A stretch of DNA of 60,786 nt from Desulfamplus sp. (lineage in GTDB: Bacteria > Desulfobacterota > Desulfobacteria > Desulfobacterales > Desulfobacteraceae): positions 1-60,786 of the forward strand of contig JADFZQ010000021.1 in assembly GCA_015232455.1 (NCBI GenBank). The letters run 5' to 3'. Below the pieces are notes generated by a model, which did no database searches, had not been told where the DNA came from, and was given only the letters and a program-made list of their open reading frames with translations. A program made the position numbers and the translations under genes. Numbering within the stretch: position 1 is the stretch's first letter; each line of letters starts with the position of its first letter. This document shows, in pieces, positions 35,201-44,052 of the stretch.

Positions 35201-35421
35201 AGCGAAGAGACCTGAATAACAGGATTAGTTAAAATTTCATCTTTTATAGCTTGAAGTTGTGCTTGTGGAAATTCAGCTTCAATGGTTACAAGGTTCACAG
35301 TTCTTCCATCTTGAATATCAATATTAAAATACTCATGAGCTTTTTTTTGCAAACCCTTTGCTTCAGCGTCAAGAAGTTCTGGTTTTAGGGCAGTTTCAAT
35401 ACAGGAGATCATGTTATTCAC
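32215..35421 (-). CDS. purL: Phosphoribosylformylglycinamidine synthase, synthetase subunit with N-terminal PurS-like domains
   Basis: This 1068-residue enzyme makes FGAM from FGAR, ATP and glutamine-derived ammonia, step four of purine synthesis. Residues 1-170 look like two PurS-like units in tandem (the second near residue 85-165). The synthetase core has TGETHNSPSNMEAYGGA, GGRVGKDGIHG, DNGGGGLSSSVGE and the second-half GKDSM. There is no C-terminal glutamine amidotransferase domain, so a separate PurQ must supply ammonia. A Ser/Cys/Asn-rich insertion lies near 955-999. The sequence fits the PurL clade with fused PurS that is present in Desulfobacterota. glmM lies 107 nt upstream on the same strand. 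Confidence 0.92.
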   Translation of the reverse strand: MNNMISCIETALKPELLDAEAKGLQKKAHEYFNIDIQDGRTVNLVTIEAEFPQAQLQAIKDEILTNPVIQVSSLDVPLTIDFDWCIWIGFRPGVRDNAGSTAMEAIRDLLKRDFAEGEGVYTSKRYCLTSKNLTYNDVEKIASELLANPIIQQWKIFAKDEWESKKSTILTIPKVVLNHEPSFQILNIESDEALEKISNERNLALNPRDIPIIRSYFLDENVRQARSKIEIEQISNNLIEPNNSIAQNIDQNNADFININSISLANGPTDVEIEYISQSRSDHCNHNTFRGIFKYHDPTTGETVVEDNLFKKYIQEPTLKLKDEKDWVVSVLWDNAGVGSFDDKNNYVITGETHNSPSNMEAYGGAITGIVGVYRDPMGTGLGSRLIMGSYGFCVGPIDYNGQLKATLHPRRLLDGVVEGVKDGGNKSGVPTTFGQTLFDEGYMGKSLVFVTALGIMPNEINGKPSHEKKTEAGDFIVMSGGRVGKDGIHGVTASSEVLSENTPAGHVQIGDPYTQKKMHDFLLIARDEGLFGFITDNGGGGLSSSVGESAMISNGCEVWLDKVPLKYEGLDMWEIWVSESQERMTIAVKPENIERFMELSKEHEVESTVIGKYTNTGKLHIKYQDKTCAWVDMNLLEKGFPKWEFDAVWLSPIQRGLTEPVLKEPRDYSTLICDMMARPNICSKEWITRQYDHEVQGGSVIKPLVGINRDVPSDASVIRPVLDSLKGIAFSQSLLPWYSKIDAYNMMTCTIDEAVRRIIAVGGTLSHIGGVDNFCWPDIQYHPIKNPDGKFKAAQLVRACRALKEACIAYTIPLLSGKDSMYVDGYLQGKYGESIKVSALETVQFSVTSVIDDITKCTTLDPKCSGDLIYVLGETLNELGASEYYELLGKVGLNVPQVNFDKSKVVYKAIEKAISSRIVASCHAVGRGGLAVHFALSSIAGGLGMEIDLSKVPLSKGTLGKKDSISKTVSCSESVCSEFGCNESTYNESVEEHINNSTVLFSESAGRFIVTVSPENRSTFEKLFKGIACECVGRVTDTHSNLIVKNIDNIIANISIDKLAQRWKSTI

Positions 35422-35528
35422 CTTAATTATTTTATTTAACTTAAAAGTCTTAAGTTATTTATTTTCATATCAGAAAAAATTCATAAATCAAAAGTTTCCC
35501 AACAGAGTATATACAAAAATATGCTTAA

Positions 35529-36992
35529 TTATAATTTATATTCTCTGATTTTACTACATATCCTCTCACAGCACTCTTTTGTTTTAGCATGATCAGGACC
35601 TTCAACCATAACTCTTAAAAGCGGCTGTGTGCCAGAATATCTAACAAGAACTCTGCCATCAGCTCCAAGTTCAGATTCCACGGCTTTAATCTCATCAGCA
35701 ATAGATGCAACTGCCATAAAATCAGGTCGGGAAACATCAACCTCTACATTCATAAGAATCTGTGGATAGACCTTCATAATTGATGCAAGCTCTGAAAGAG
35801 GTTTACAACTTCCTACCATAACCTCAAGAAGACGCAATGCTGTAAGAAGACCATCTCCTGTTGTATGGTATTGTGAAAATATCATGTGCCCTGAATCTTC
35901 GCCTCCCATAACAGCACCTGACTCTATCATTTTTTGCAAAACCTCTCTATCTCCAACTCCTGTTATCAAATGCTCAATTCCAAGAGATTCAAGCGTTCTT
36001 GCAAGACCAATATTGCTCATTACAGTGCTTACAACACGATTATTTTCAAGAGTTCCTTTTGATTTTGCGTAAGAGGCACATATTGCAAGAATTCTATCAC
36101 CTGTAATGACGGCACCAGTCTCATCAATCGCAATTAAACGGTCTGCATCACCATCAAATGCAAGACCAATATCAGCACCCAATTCAAGGACTTTGCGAGA
36201 TAGAGTTTCTGTATGTTGGGAACCGCATTTTTCATTGATATTTTTACCATCTGGCTGATTAAATATAAAAGTTGCATCAAAATTGTCAAAATAGTCTGAA
36301 GAGCCAAAAAGCATAGAGGCAACAACACTTGACGCACCATTAGAGCAGTCAACTACAAGTTTTAGCTGTTTATTTATTGTAGAATAAAAACCTTGTTTCA
36401 AAAAATCGCAATATCTTTTTTTAGCATCATAAATTGGGTAAATCCGCCCTGTTAAACTTATTTTTGTGGAGTTCTTTTGATATTGATTCTCAAGTGAAAA
36501 TATCATTGACTCAATACTCTCTTCTTCATCATCTGAAAGTTTCCAGCCACCCTTTTTAAAAATTTTGATGCCATTGTCTTGCCAAGGGTTGTGAGAAGCG
36601 GAGATCACGATACCAGCACCTATTTTTTCGATTCTGGAATCTATCTCACTTTTTTCGTTTTGGTTGTCACAATCTTTTTTATCGCTATTTTGTTGCAAAC
36701 CATCTTGATTAATATTTATTTGGTTGAAATTTGATAATAAAAAAGCAACAGCAGGTGTTGGGATTACTCCAACTGTAAGAACATCTACACCTTGTGATGT
36801 AATTCCAGCAGCAAGTGCTGACTCTAACATATCTCCTGATATACGGGTATCTTTCCCAATAATAACGGCACCATAACCATCTTGTTTAACATAGTTTGCA
36901 ACTGCTATTCCTATATTCATAGCCATTGATGGAGTCATGGGATAGCTATTGGCAACACCTCTTATCCCATCTGTTCCAAATAGTTTTTTCAT
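35529..36992 (-). CDS. glmM: Phosphoglucosamine mutase GlmM
   Basis: This mutase converts glucosamine-6-phosphate to glucosamine-1-phosphate for UDP-GlcNAc, peptidoglycan and LPS. It begins KKLFGTDGIRGVAN, which is diagnostic for GlmM. The catalytic serine is Ser133 in SASHNP, the Mg loop is DGDADR and the sugar loop GGEDSGH. At 487 residues it is about 40 longer than usual. The extra is an Asn/Gln/Asp/Lys-rich loop at 88-123 placed just before the catalytic strand. The gene lies between the binding-protein gene and purL, all leftward. Confidence 0.96.
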   Translation of the reverse strand: MKKLFGTDGIRGVANSYPMTPSMAMNIGIAVANYVKQDGYGAVIIGKDTRISGDMLESALAAGITSQGVDVLTVGVIPTPAVAFLLSNFNQININQDGLQQNSDKKDCDNQNEKSEIDSRIEKIGAGIVISASHNPWQDNGIKIFKKGGWKLSDDEEESIESMIFSLENQYQKNSTKISLTGRIYPIYDAKKRYCDFLKQGFYSTINKQLKLVVDCSNGASSVVASMLFGSSDYFDNFDATFIFNQPDGKNINEKCGSQHTETLSRKVLELGADIGLAFDGDADRLIAIDETGAVITGDRILAICASYAKSKGTLENNRVVSTVMSNIGLARTLESLGIEHLITGVGDREVLQKMIESGAVMGGEDSGHMIFSQYHTTGDGLLTALRLLEVMVGSCKPLSELASIMKVYPQILMNVEVDVSRPDFMAVASIADEIKAVESELGADGRVLVRYSGTQPLLRVMVEGPDHAKTKECCERICSKIREYKL

Positions 36993-37051
36993 CTTAAATA
37001 TTTTCCTATATCTTTTTTCTATATTCTCTTCTTAAATAACATTGGAACGTC

Positions 37052-38893
37052 TCAATTTCTTCCTTCTACCTGTTTAAACCGTTCATCAATAATAGTTATC
37101 GGCTTAAACTGTGAACCACTTTTCATAGCTTTGTTTGTCTCATCATAGACATTTTTATCAAACCAAAATAGTCCTCCAGCCATTGAACCAAATGGATCAA
37201 ATAGGTCTTCTGATTTTTTAGTGCCATGATTTGAAGGAAGTTTAATCCATCTCCAATATCCATGACGGACATAAGGAACCATAAATGTGGGGACAAATGA
37301 TGCCTGTTCGTGAATAAGTGCTTGAATCTTAACAGATAGAGCAATTCTCTCTTTCTCATCAAGACTTTCTCTGTATTTATCTATAAGAGTATCAAGTTCT
37401 TTGTTATCCGTGTTAGTTATGTTGTTTGTCTGAACTTTGTGAGCATTTTCTGAGTGCCAACTCTCCCAATATGATGGTCTTAAACCTGTGCTCCAGCCCA
37501 TCCATGCAACATCGTGCTTTTTTTCCAAAATCTTTTTAAATGCCGCAGTTCCATCTAAAAGCTGAAGTTTTAATTCTATCCCAGCTTTTAAAGCCTCTTC
37601 CTTTAAAACAACAAGTCTTGGTGTGTGTTCGTCAAAGCTATATGTAACATCAACAGAAAGGCGCATCTTCTCTTTTTCCCAAATACCATCACTACCACGC
37701 TTCCAACCAGCATCGGTCATAATAGATTCAACTTTCTCAATACTAAATGGTCTGGCTTTAATTGTGTTGTTTGTATATTCACCATAACCAATATATGCCT
37801 GATGAAGCCTGAAATAATCTCCTCTTAGTACACTATCAATAACTTTTTGAATATTCATACCATGAGAAAATGCAACCCTTACTCTCTTATCAGAAAAGAT
37901 ATTTTTATCTTCATTTAACCAAAGACCAGATGCAGAACGAGGAGTATCATTAAAAAAAGAGATTTTTTCCACATATCCTTTATTAAAAACATCAATATTT
38001 GATTTTTCATACCAATAGTTAGGCATTGTTAAGGCAAATGTGTCAATATTACCTTTTTTAAAATATTCCCAAAGCATATTAAAATCTCTAATTACTGTAA
38101 AATTGACCCTATCAACATTGAACCTATTCTTAAAATATCTTAAATTTTCTCCCCACCAATTCTTTTTTAGTTTAAAATTGACATATTTGCCTTTCTTAAA
38201 ATCTTCTATTTGATATGGTCCAGTGTTTGGGACGATTTTCCAATTATACTCATTTACAAAATCTTTGTTCAAAGTACCGAAAAAATGGCGAGGTGTTGGA
38301 GAGATACCAACGATCATATAGAGATCAGGTTGTGCTTTTGTGCTTTTAACAGCAAGGGTATAGTCATCATAAACAGTTACAGATTCAATCTCTTTGGTGT
38401 AATAATCATTATACCAAGGGGCAATAATATGTTCAGATCTCATAAAATCTAAGGTGTAGGCAAAATCCCAAGCTGTAACTTTAACGCCATCTGACCAAGC
38501 AGCATCTTTGTTTAGCTTAAAGTACATGGTCTTTTTATCTTTATCAAAAGCCCAATGGGTGGCTATCTCTGGAATAATCTTATCTGTGTCAGGGTGGATA
38601 TTTATAAGTGATAGTTGATTATCAAGAATTGCACTTCTAAAACTTCCATTTGAATCAGGACCAACAGTTCTGAAAGTCATGGGAAAACTCAATATTGCGG
38701 TGCGAAGTGTTCCACCTTTTACTGCATTAGGAGAAGAAAATATTGGATCAGAGTCGTTAGTCAGCCACTCTATACCTTCTGGTAAAGTTGCTGTAGAGTT
38801 GGCACTCTTAGCAGTTGAGCTGTTTTCATTAAAAAATAAAAATCCTATAAGTAACAAAATGAGAATTTTTAAATAATATTTTATATAAGGCAT
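37052..38893 (-). CDS. ABC transporter periplasmic substrate-binding protein, family 5 (YejA-like)
   Basis: This 613-residue family-5 (oligopeptide/dipeptide-type) solute-binding protein has a signal sequence or N-anchor at residues 7-22 (LKILILLLIGFLFF). The YejA-like start GGTLRTAI, the lobe motifs SDGVKVTAWDFAYTLD and GPYQIEDFKKGKYV, and a typical C-terminal PFGSMAGGLFWFD are visible. YejA homologues bind peptides or microcin-like ligands. Neighbouring genes are glmM and EcsC, and no permease or ATPase is beside it, so its transporter must be encoded elsewhere. AAGGAGG lies 12 nt before the start, a little far. Confidence 0.9.
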   Translation of the reverse strand: MPYIKYYLKILILLLIGFLFFNENSSTAKSANSTATLPEGIEWLTNDSDPIFSSPNAVKGGTLRTAILSFPMTFRTVGPDSNGSFRSAILDNQLSLINIHPDTDKIIPEIATHWAFDKDKKTMYFKLNKDAAWSDGVKVTAWDFAYTLDFMRSEHIIAPWYNDYYTKEIESVTVYDDYTLAVKSTKAQPDLYMIVGISPTPRHFFGTLNKDFVNEYNWKIVPNTGPYQIEDFKKGKYVNFKLKKNWWGENLRYFKNRFNVDRVNFTVIRDFNMLWEYFKKGNIDTFALTMPNYWYEKSNIDVFNKGYVEKISFFNDTPRSASGLWLNEDKNIFSDKRVRVAFSHGMNIQKVIDSVLRGDYFRLHQAYIGYGEYTNNTIKARPFSIEKVESIMTDAGWKRGSDGIWEKEKMRLSVDVTYSFDEHTPRLVVLKEEALKAGIELKLQLLDGTAAFKKILEKKHDVAWMGWSTGLRPSYWESWHSENAHKVQTNNITNTDNKELDTLIDKYRESLDEKERIALSVKIQALIHEQASFVPTFMVPYVRHGYWRWIKLPSNHGTKKSEDLFDPFGSMAGGLFWFDKNVYDETNKAMKSGSQFKPITIIDERFKQVEGRN

Positions 38894-38926
38894 TTTGTCG
38901 ATTTTCCTCCTTAATCTAATTTATAA

Positions 38927-38959
38927 AGATTCAACGACTTTTCAAAAGTTGTTAAATCT
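38927..38959. repeat. Dispersed 3'-end palindrome, copy 4
   Basis: AGATTCAACGACTTTT (38927-38942) pairs with AAAAGTTGTTAAATCT (38944-38959) with two mismatches around a single base. It begins only 3 nt past the stop of the leftward EcsC-like gene and lies before the binding-protein start. Confidence 0.75.
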
Positions 38960-38962
38960 GTC

Positions 38963-39766
38963 TTAATTATTCAAAATATCTTTTGATGGTTCTAATATTG
39001 CGTAGGCATTTTCAACTATCTCTTTTCCATACTTTCTCTCAAGCCTTCTGACTGTAAAATGACCTCTTGCGATATCTTGAAAATGGTCAATAAATAGGGT
39101 GTTTATGATAGCTCCTCCAGCAGCCCCGATTGCAGGAATAGCCTGAGATATAGCCTTTTCTGATACCTGAACACTAAACCTTTCTGATATTTGAAGGATA
39201 AACCTAATTATAGCTGGACTTCCCTCGATAAGACCTTTTTGTGCAATAAATTCAGCAGCTTTTGATAATGAAGATGCTAAAGCTGCACGGGCTGCAAAGT
39301 ATGCTGATTCATGGGCATCATTGCTGCTTTTTAATCCACCAAAAGCAAAAACCTCCATGCAGGCAAGCTGAACTTCAGTTGTTGATATAAGTTCTCCTTC
39401 ACTTCTTGCAATATCAGCAATTGATCGAAACATTATGGTAGTTGATATTGGAAGTTCAATTGCCAATGCTCCCAAACCAAAAAAACCACCAATACCGCCA
39501 GTTGTGCCAACTGCAATTTTATGCAAAAAGTTAGACGATTGACAACAAGGCTCATTCTTTAAAGTATTAACGGCTGCTGTTACAGCTTTTGATAAAGCAG
39601 CGGTTGTAATTGAGCCAACCCGCTCTTTCCAATTTTGGGGCAGCATCTCAAAACCCCTTTCAATTGGTGTCCCAAGTAGATCAGTTAATTTTGCTGCAAG
39701 ACCCGGATTTTCAAGAAGCCATTTTGCTCTTTCTAAATCGTAAAGATCATCAGAATCAAAAATCAT
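38963..39766 (-). CDS. EcsC-family protein
   Basis: This 267-residue protein matches the EcsC family. Its core is a Gly/Ala-rich hydrophobic stretch from about residue 90 (GTTGGIGGFFGLGALAIELPISTTIMFRSIADIA) through the conserved KIAVGT context, followed by a helical half. EcsC homologues are membrane-associated proteins of unclear role; in Bacillus the gene is linked to an ABC exporter. No ABC permease lies alongside. The gene lies between the REC-HDOD regulator and the binding-protein gene. Confidence 0.82.
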   Translation of the reverse strand: MIFDSDDLYDLERAKWLLENPGLAAKLTDLLGTPIERGFEMLPQNWKERVGSITTAALSKAVTAAVNTLKNEPCCQSSNFLHKIAVGTTGGIGGFFGLGALAIELPISTTIMFRSIADIARSEGELISTTEVQLACMEVFAFGGLKSSNDAHESAYFAARAALASSLSKAAEFIAQKGLIEGSPAIIRFILQISERFSVQVSEKAISQAIPAIGAAGGAIINTLFIDHFQDIARGHFTVRRLERKYGKEIVENAYAILEPSKDILNN

Positions 39767-39815
39767 ATTACCTCTCTTTTGAGTAACTCATCTCTAACAT
39801 TGAGTATTAGAAATA

Positions 39816-41105
39816 TCAAATTTTTGCAAATGCACCGGAAGATTCAATAACCGCTTTTTCTGCTTTTTCATATATAATTTTGAGATCAGTGTCAGTTAAT
39901 TCAAGCATATTAGCTGACTGTATATCAGAAAGTTCCCCAACATCTTTGCTAAAAAAACCATATCCTATTTTGTAAGAGAGTATATCTGCAAGGTTGACAA
40001 TTAAAATTTCTCTTTCTGTCTTATCACCATATTTATTCCACTCGTGCAAACTTGCCACAGATACAAAGTCTTTACCAAAATTCCATTTATTCAATAAAAA
40101 TGCTCCAAAACTTGCATGAACTTCAAAAACAGCATTAATCAGCTCATTAATATCAATATCTGTCTTCTCTGTTGCATTTTCTCCAATATTTTTTATAAGA
40201 AGAGTAGCACCAACATCATGTATAAGCCCTTTAACATAAGCCTTTTCATACCCCATGGAAGAGACTTTTTTAGCAATCTCTCTTGCACAATGGGCTGTTG
40301 CAAATGAGTGCATCCATATCTTTTCCATTAATTTTTTAATAGAAGGATTCTTTGTCTCATACAGCCCCTTATTTGCAATTGCAGCTACAATACTCTGAGT
40401 TACATCAAGCCCAAGTCTATTTATTGCCATTTTTACGTCTTTTGTCTTTTCAACACCTCCATAAAATGGCGAGTTGGCAGCAATTATTAGCTTTATAGAT
40501 ATTGCAGTATCATTTTCAATAATCTTTGCCATATCAGTAACAGAGGCATTTGGGCTGCTAATCAAATCTTGAAGCTCTTGAACAATATGAGGAAGAGCGG
40601 GAAGATCAACTTTTCCTTTTTTGAAGCCCTCGATCGCATCAGATACCATCTGACCCATTGTCTTTTCTGTTTGTTTAGTCTCATCGCTCTGATTTAACTC
40701 TGTTGTTTCATCAATGGTAAAGCCAAACTTTTTTATTTTCTCTATGATAACTTTTTTATTAAAAGGTTTTACCGCATAGTCATCGCAACCAGCCCTATAA
40801 CAAGATACAATAGTATCTTTATCTGCATAGGAGGTAAACATTAATATTTTAATCCGATTTTGTTTATCGATCTTTTTTTTATTCTCAGAAGCTCTGACAG
40901 CTTTTAATAACTCAAACCCGCTCATTACAGGCATAGATATATCTGATATCATTATCTGAAAAGGATCAGATTTATCAAAAGCATCTTCAAATGCTTTAAG
41001 AGCTTCAAGACCCGTGGCAAAAGCCTCAATCTGACCAATATTTGCAAGCATTTTCACAAGCATTTCACGGCTGATATTTTGATCTTCTGCAATAAGAATC
41101 TTCAA
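39816..41105 (-). CDS. Response regulator with REC and HDOD domains
   Basis: Residues 1-125 are a receiver domain. The phosphoacceptor Asp lies in MISDISMPVMSG, the conserved Thr/Ser is in MFTSYAD, and the Lys is in VKPFNKK. A linker leads to an HDOD domain at about 165-380 (LPALPHIVQELQDLI onward), a degenerate HD fold that generally lacks phosphodiesterase activity and works in signalling. Many Desulfobacterota have such regulators tied to motility or cell-cycle control. No histidine kinase gene is adjacent, so the input is unknown. Confidence 0.9.
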   Translation of the reverse strand: MKILIAEDQNISREMLVKMLANIGQIEAFATGLEALKAFEDAFDKSDPFQIMISDISMPVMSGFELLKAVRASENKKKIDKQNRIKILMFTSYADKDTIVSCYRAGCDDYAVKPFNKKVIIEKIKKFGFTIDETTELNQSDETKQTEKTMGQMVSDAIEGFKKGKVDLPALPHIVQELQDLISSPNASVTDMAKIIENDTAISIKLIIAANSPFYGGVEKTKDVKMAINRLGLDVTQSIVAAIANKGLYETKNPSIKKLMEKIWMHSFATAHCAREIAKKVSSMGYEKAYVKGLIHDVGATLLIKNIGENATEKTDIDINELINAVFEVHASFGAFLLNKWNFGKDFVSVASLHEWNKYGDKTEREILIVNLADILSYKIGYGFFSKDVGELSDIQSANMLELTDTDLKIIYEKAEKAVIESSGAFAKI

Positions 41106-41179
41106 CGTTAGCCTCTCTTAGAACTTTAAATAGTTAAATGACCTTAAGTTAATCGCAAAAGTAATAATCTATTATGGTG

Positions 41180-41833
41180 TCAAAAGATTTGAAGTGCTAA
41201 TTGCGACCAAAGTTCTAAATTATAATTTACCAAATTCTTTTCTAATAATTTTTCTGTTTTAACCCATTGAAAATCTAAAAGTTCCTCTCCAGCAGTGAAG
41301 TAATCTGGAGAATCTACCGATACTCTAAAAACTACACCAAAGTGGACTTTTCCAACCTCACTCAAATCGTCATTGATAATTCCCAAAAATTGAGGTGTGA
41401 ATATATTTTTTTTAATAAAAGCTATTTGAGGCGATATGATAATCTCTTCGTAAAACTCCCTTGTCATACCAGAATAGAGTATCTTTTTGAAATCTGTTTT
41501 ATGCTCACAAGTCTGGCTATCTAATGGGTTGATATGTCCTCCGATTCCAATTGACCAAAGACCATGAAGACGATTTTCACTACCTTTTCTTCTGTAAATG
41601 GCTGTCAAATTTCCACTGTCAGCTTGAATAATAATATATGGAATTATCTGCTTAAATGTTTTATCTATTTCGGCTATTTGACGATCAACCCAGTGATATT
41701 TCAAACTATTAGTTCTAAAGTCAGTAGCACCAATAAAAGAAAAAAAAATTTCCTCTTTCATTTTTATAGCAGATTGTTCCATTAACCATTCGTCTGGCAT
41801 ATCTGAGCGTTTAATGCACAACACTTTTTCCAT
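41180..41833 (-). CDS. Nudix hydrolase
   Basis: The Nudix box is recognisable: GGHINP, then after a longer loop GMTREFYEEIII, with the REFYEE metal-binding core intact. The loop between the glycines and REFYEE is longer than usual (LDSQTCEHKTDFKKILYS). Enzymes of this type hydrolyse nucleoside diphosphate derivatives; the substrate is unclear. A GTG at 41839 or an ATG at 41833 may start it; the ATG is preferred, giving 217 residues. It begins 3 nt from the stop of the glycerophosphodiesterase gene, so the two are translationally coupled. Confidence 0.82.
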   Translation of the reverse strand: MEKVLCIKRSDMPDEWLMEQSAIKMKEEIFFSFIGATDFRTNSLKYHWVDRQIAEIDKTFKQIIPYIIIQADSGNLTAIYRRKGSENRLHGLWSIGIGGHINPLDSQTCEHKTDFKKILYSGMTREFYEEIIISPQIAFIKKNIFTPQFLGIINDDLSEVGKVHFGVVFRVSVDSPDYFTAGEELLDFQWVKTEKLLEKNLVNYNLELWSQLALQIF

Positions 41834-41835
41834 AA

Positions 41836-42666
41836 TCACCGTAATTGCTTCATAACCTGAGGGTAATCTGTAAAAATTCCATCAACACCTGCTTTGATAA
41901 ACCTTACCATATCATCTTTATCATTAACTGTGAAAAGATTAACTTTTTTACCCATTCTTTTTAATTTTGCTATTTCATCTATGGTTATCATCTGGCTATT
42001 TATATTGTATGTCTTAAATTGATCAAGCAGATTGCTATTATCAGCGGAGCAAAACTTATCCCAATCAATTTTGTGTTCAAAATCGTCTCCTAACAGTGCT
42101 TGAACCTCAACATCTGGCAAGATATCTTTTATCTCTTCTAACCACACATGTTTGAACGATGAAATTATTAAAAGTTCCTGGCTGATCCCCATTTTATCAA
42201 TCATATTGGCAACTGCTTTTGGAAGCGGAAACTCTTTGAATTTACCGTTCTGCTCTTTAAGTTCTAAATTTACAGGGAAATTGTTGTTTTGAGTATAAGT
42301 TAGAGCATCTTCAAGAGTTGGTATTTTTATCCCTTTGAAAGATTCAAGTGAGTCAAGTGAGATATTACCTAAAGCAATTTCTCCAAAAGGATCATTTTGT
42401 ATGAAGGTTTCACCTATATCAAGCACTTGGATTTGATATAAATTAAAAGTATCAAGAGAAAAATATTTATGGTGGGGGAAGAATGTTTTAGCATTGGTTG
42501 TCCGCAAAAGATCGTCATCGTGAAAAAGAACTAAATGACCATCTCGCGTAACACTTATATCTGTCTCCCAAAGGTCTGCCCCAATGAGTCGGGCAATCTC
42601 TGCTGCTGCAATTGTATTTTCAGGTGCGATACTTCTTGCACCTCTATGTGCAATTATTTTTGTCAT
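41836..42666 (-). CDS. Glycerophosphodiester phosphodiesterase (GDPD), UgpQ-like
   Basis: This 276-residue cytoplasmic GDPD hydrolyses glycerophosphodiesters to glycerol-3-phosphate and an alcohol. The N-terminal HRGARSIAPENTIAA supplies the catalytic His and Arg, WETDISVTRDGHLVLFHDD the metal-binding Glu/Asp and second His, and the C-terminal GVDGIFTDYP closes the barrel. There is no signal peptide, which fits UgpQ rather than periplasmic GlpQ. The Nudix gene follows within a few nt. Confidence 0.93.
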   Translation of the reverse strand: MTKIIAHRGARSIAPENTIAAAEIARLIGADLWETDISVTRDGHLVLFHDDDLLRTTNAKTFFPHHKYFSLDTFNLYQIQVLDIGETFIQNDPFGEIALGNISLDSLESFKGIKIPTLEDALTYTQNNNFPVNLELKEQNGKFKEFPLPKAVANMIDKMGISQELLIISSFKHVWLEEIKDILPDVEVQALLGDDFEHKIDWDKFCSADNSNLLDQFKTYNINSQMITIDEIAKLKRMGKKVNLFTVNDKDDMVRFIKAGVDGIFTDYPQVMKQLR

Positions 42667-42687
42667 TTTTTTTAAAATTGTTTTTTT

Positions 42688-42725
42688 AAAAAAAACGGCA
42701 GCATAAATAGAGCTTTATGCTGCCG
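42688..42725 (-). terminator. Strong Rho-independent terminator of the VWA/OmpA lipoprotein gene
   Basis: CGGCAGCATAAA (42696-42707) and TTTATGCTGCCG (42714-42725) form a perfect 12-bp stem with a 6-nt loop. Read leftward, the stem is followed by an eight-base T run. It lies 80 nt past the stop of the gene at 42805-44052. Confidence 0.93.
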
Positions 42726-42804
42726 CCTAATGTGTTTTATATGCTTTCTTATGTGGCTACTAAATCATTTGCCACTATTCACTATTTTTAAAGTTATAAT
42801 TTAA

Positions 42805-44052
42805 TTATTGAACAACTGGCATCAACTGAACACGTCTGTTAAGTGATCGACCAAACTCAGTATCATTTGAGGCAGCGGGCATACTCTCGCCAAATCCTTC
42901 ACATTTCAATCTATCTGCATTAATGCCTTTATTTACAAGATATGTCTTAACAGATTGAGATCTTCTCATTGAAAGAGCTTGATTATAAGCATCAGTTCCC
43001 TTGCTGTCAGTGTGTCCCTGAAGAACTACTTTCATGTTTGGGTTTTTGTTCAATATAGCAACAACGTCATCAAGATCAGCATATCCTGCTGGTTTAATAT
43101 CAGATTTGTTAAAGTCAAAAAGAAGGTCTCCAAGCACCCAACAACCCATTGGATTTACTTTGGCACCAGTTGGAGTTCCAGGACACTTATCAAGGTAGTC
43201 ATAAACACCATCACCATCTGTATCAAGTGGACAACCATCAGCATCAACTTCTACACCAGGAGGAGTATCTGGGCATTTGTCTCTATCATCTGGAACACCG
43301 TCATTATCACTATCTTTTATAACTACAGGTGCAACTGGTTTCTCAACAAGGAAAGCATTTTTTACAAAATTTGCCATTGCTTCGGTAGAGAGAGCTGTAG
43401 AGGCATCTGTAACAAATCCGCACCCGCCTATGTCAGAAATTTGCTGCATAAGAGCTTTTCCCTCTTTATCATCACCTACAAGAACAGGATAGATGCAAAG
43501 GGTATCTCCAAATTTATCCTTTAAAGCCTTAACAGAAGATGTTGTTTTTGGAGATAAATTTTTGGCATCAGATACAATTACAAGACCAGTTGTGCCTGAT
43601 TTACCATCAATATCGCCTAAAGACGAATTAAGGGATTTGTAAAGAGGGCTTGTTCCACCTGTTCCACTAAGTTTCGATAAACCATTTGCAAATCCTTCTG
43701 TTGTGTATGCTTCCATACCGTAGAGCATCATGGTTGGTTCAGGTGAAACACTTGGTTTGTGTCCAAATGATCTTAAACCACCGATTTGACCCATTACAGG
43801 TAGAGTTTGATTCATACGACCTACAAACTCTTTAGCAATATCAAATTTTTGGTTACCATCAAACTTTTCTTCCATAGAGCTTGAGCCGTCCATAACCACG
43901 AGAAAATTATTATGTTTCAATGTGTATTGAGAGGCATCAAGAGATTGTGGTGAAAAATTGGCAAATGGTTTTTGAGGACTTTGAGCCGCACACCCCACCA
44001 TGAAAAACATAGCAACTGCAATAAATAAACTTTTTGAAATCAAATTCTTCAT
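42805..44052 (-). CDS. Outer-membrane lipoprotein with VWA, thrombospondin type-3 and OmpA-like domains
   Basis: This 415-residue protein has a lipoprotein signal ending FFMVGC with Cys21 acylated. A von Willebrand A domain follows, with MIDAS DGSSSM near residue 55. Residues 250-305 hold Asp-rich calcium-binding repeats (DSDNDGVPDDRDKCPD, then DTDGDGVYDYLDKCPG). The C-terminus is an OmpA-like peptidoglycan-binding domain (VVLQGHTDSKGTDAYNQALS). The layout suggests an outer-membrane adhesin or tether to peptidoglycan. It has its own strong terminator and appears monocistronic. Confidence 0.92.
   Translation of the reverse strand: MKNLISKSLFIAVAMFFMVGCAAQSPQKPFANFSPQSLDASQYTLKHNNFLVVMDGSSSMEEKFDGNQKFDIAKEFVGRMNQTLPVMGQIGGLRSFGHKPSVSPEPTMMLYGMEAYTTEGFANGLSKLSGTGGTSPLYKSLNSSLGDIDGKSGTTGLVIVSDAKNLSPKTTSSVKALKDKFGDTLCIYPVLVGDDKEGKALMQQISDIGGCGFVTDASTALSTEAMANFVKNAFLVEKPVAPVVIKDSDNDGVPDDRDKCPDTPPGVEVDADGCPLDTDGDGVYDYLDKCPGTPTGAKVNPMGCWVLGDLLFDFNKSDIKPAGYADLDDVVAILNKNPNMKVVLQGHTDSKGTDAYNQALSMRRSQSVKTYLVNKGINADRLKCEGFGESMPAASNDTEFGRSLNRRVQLMPVVQ

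Noticed and set aside
42979-43524. 181-residue plus-strand frame opposite the VWA/OmpA lipoprotein
   Set aside because: Its composition (Ile/Trp/Asn/Cys-rich) is typical of a reverse-complement shadow, and the opposite strand has a complete domain set with terminator and lipobox.
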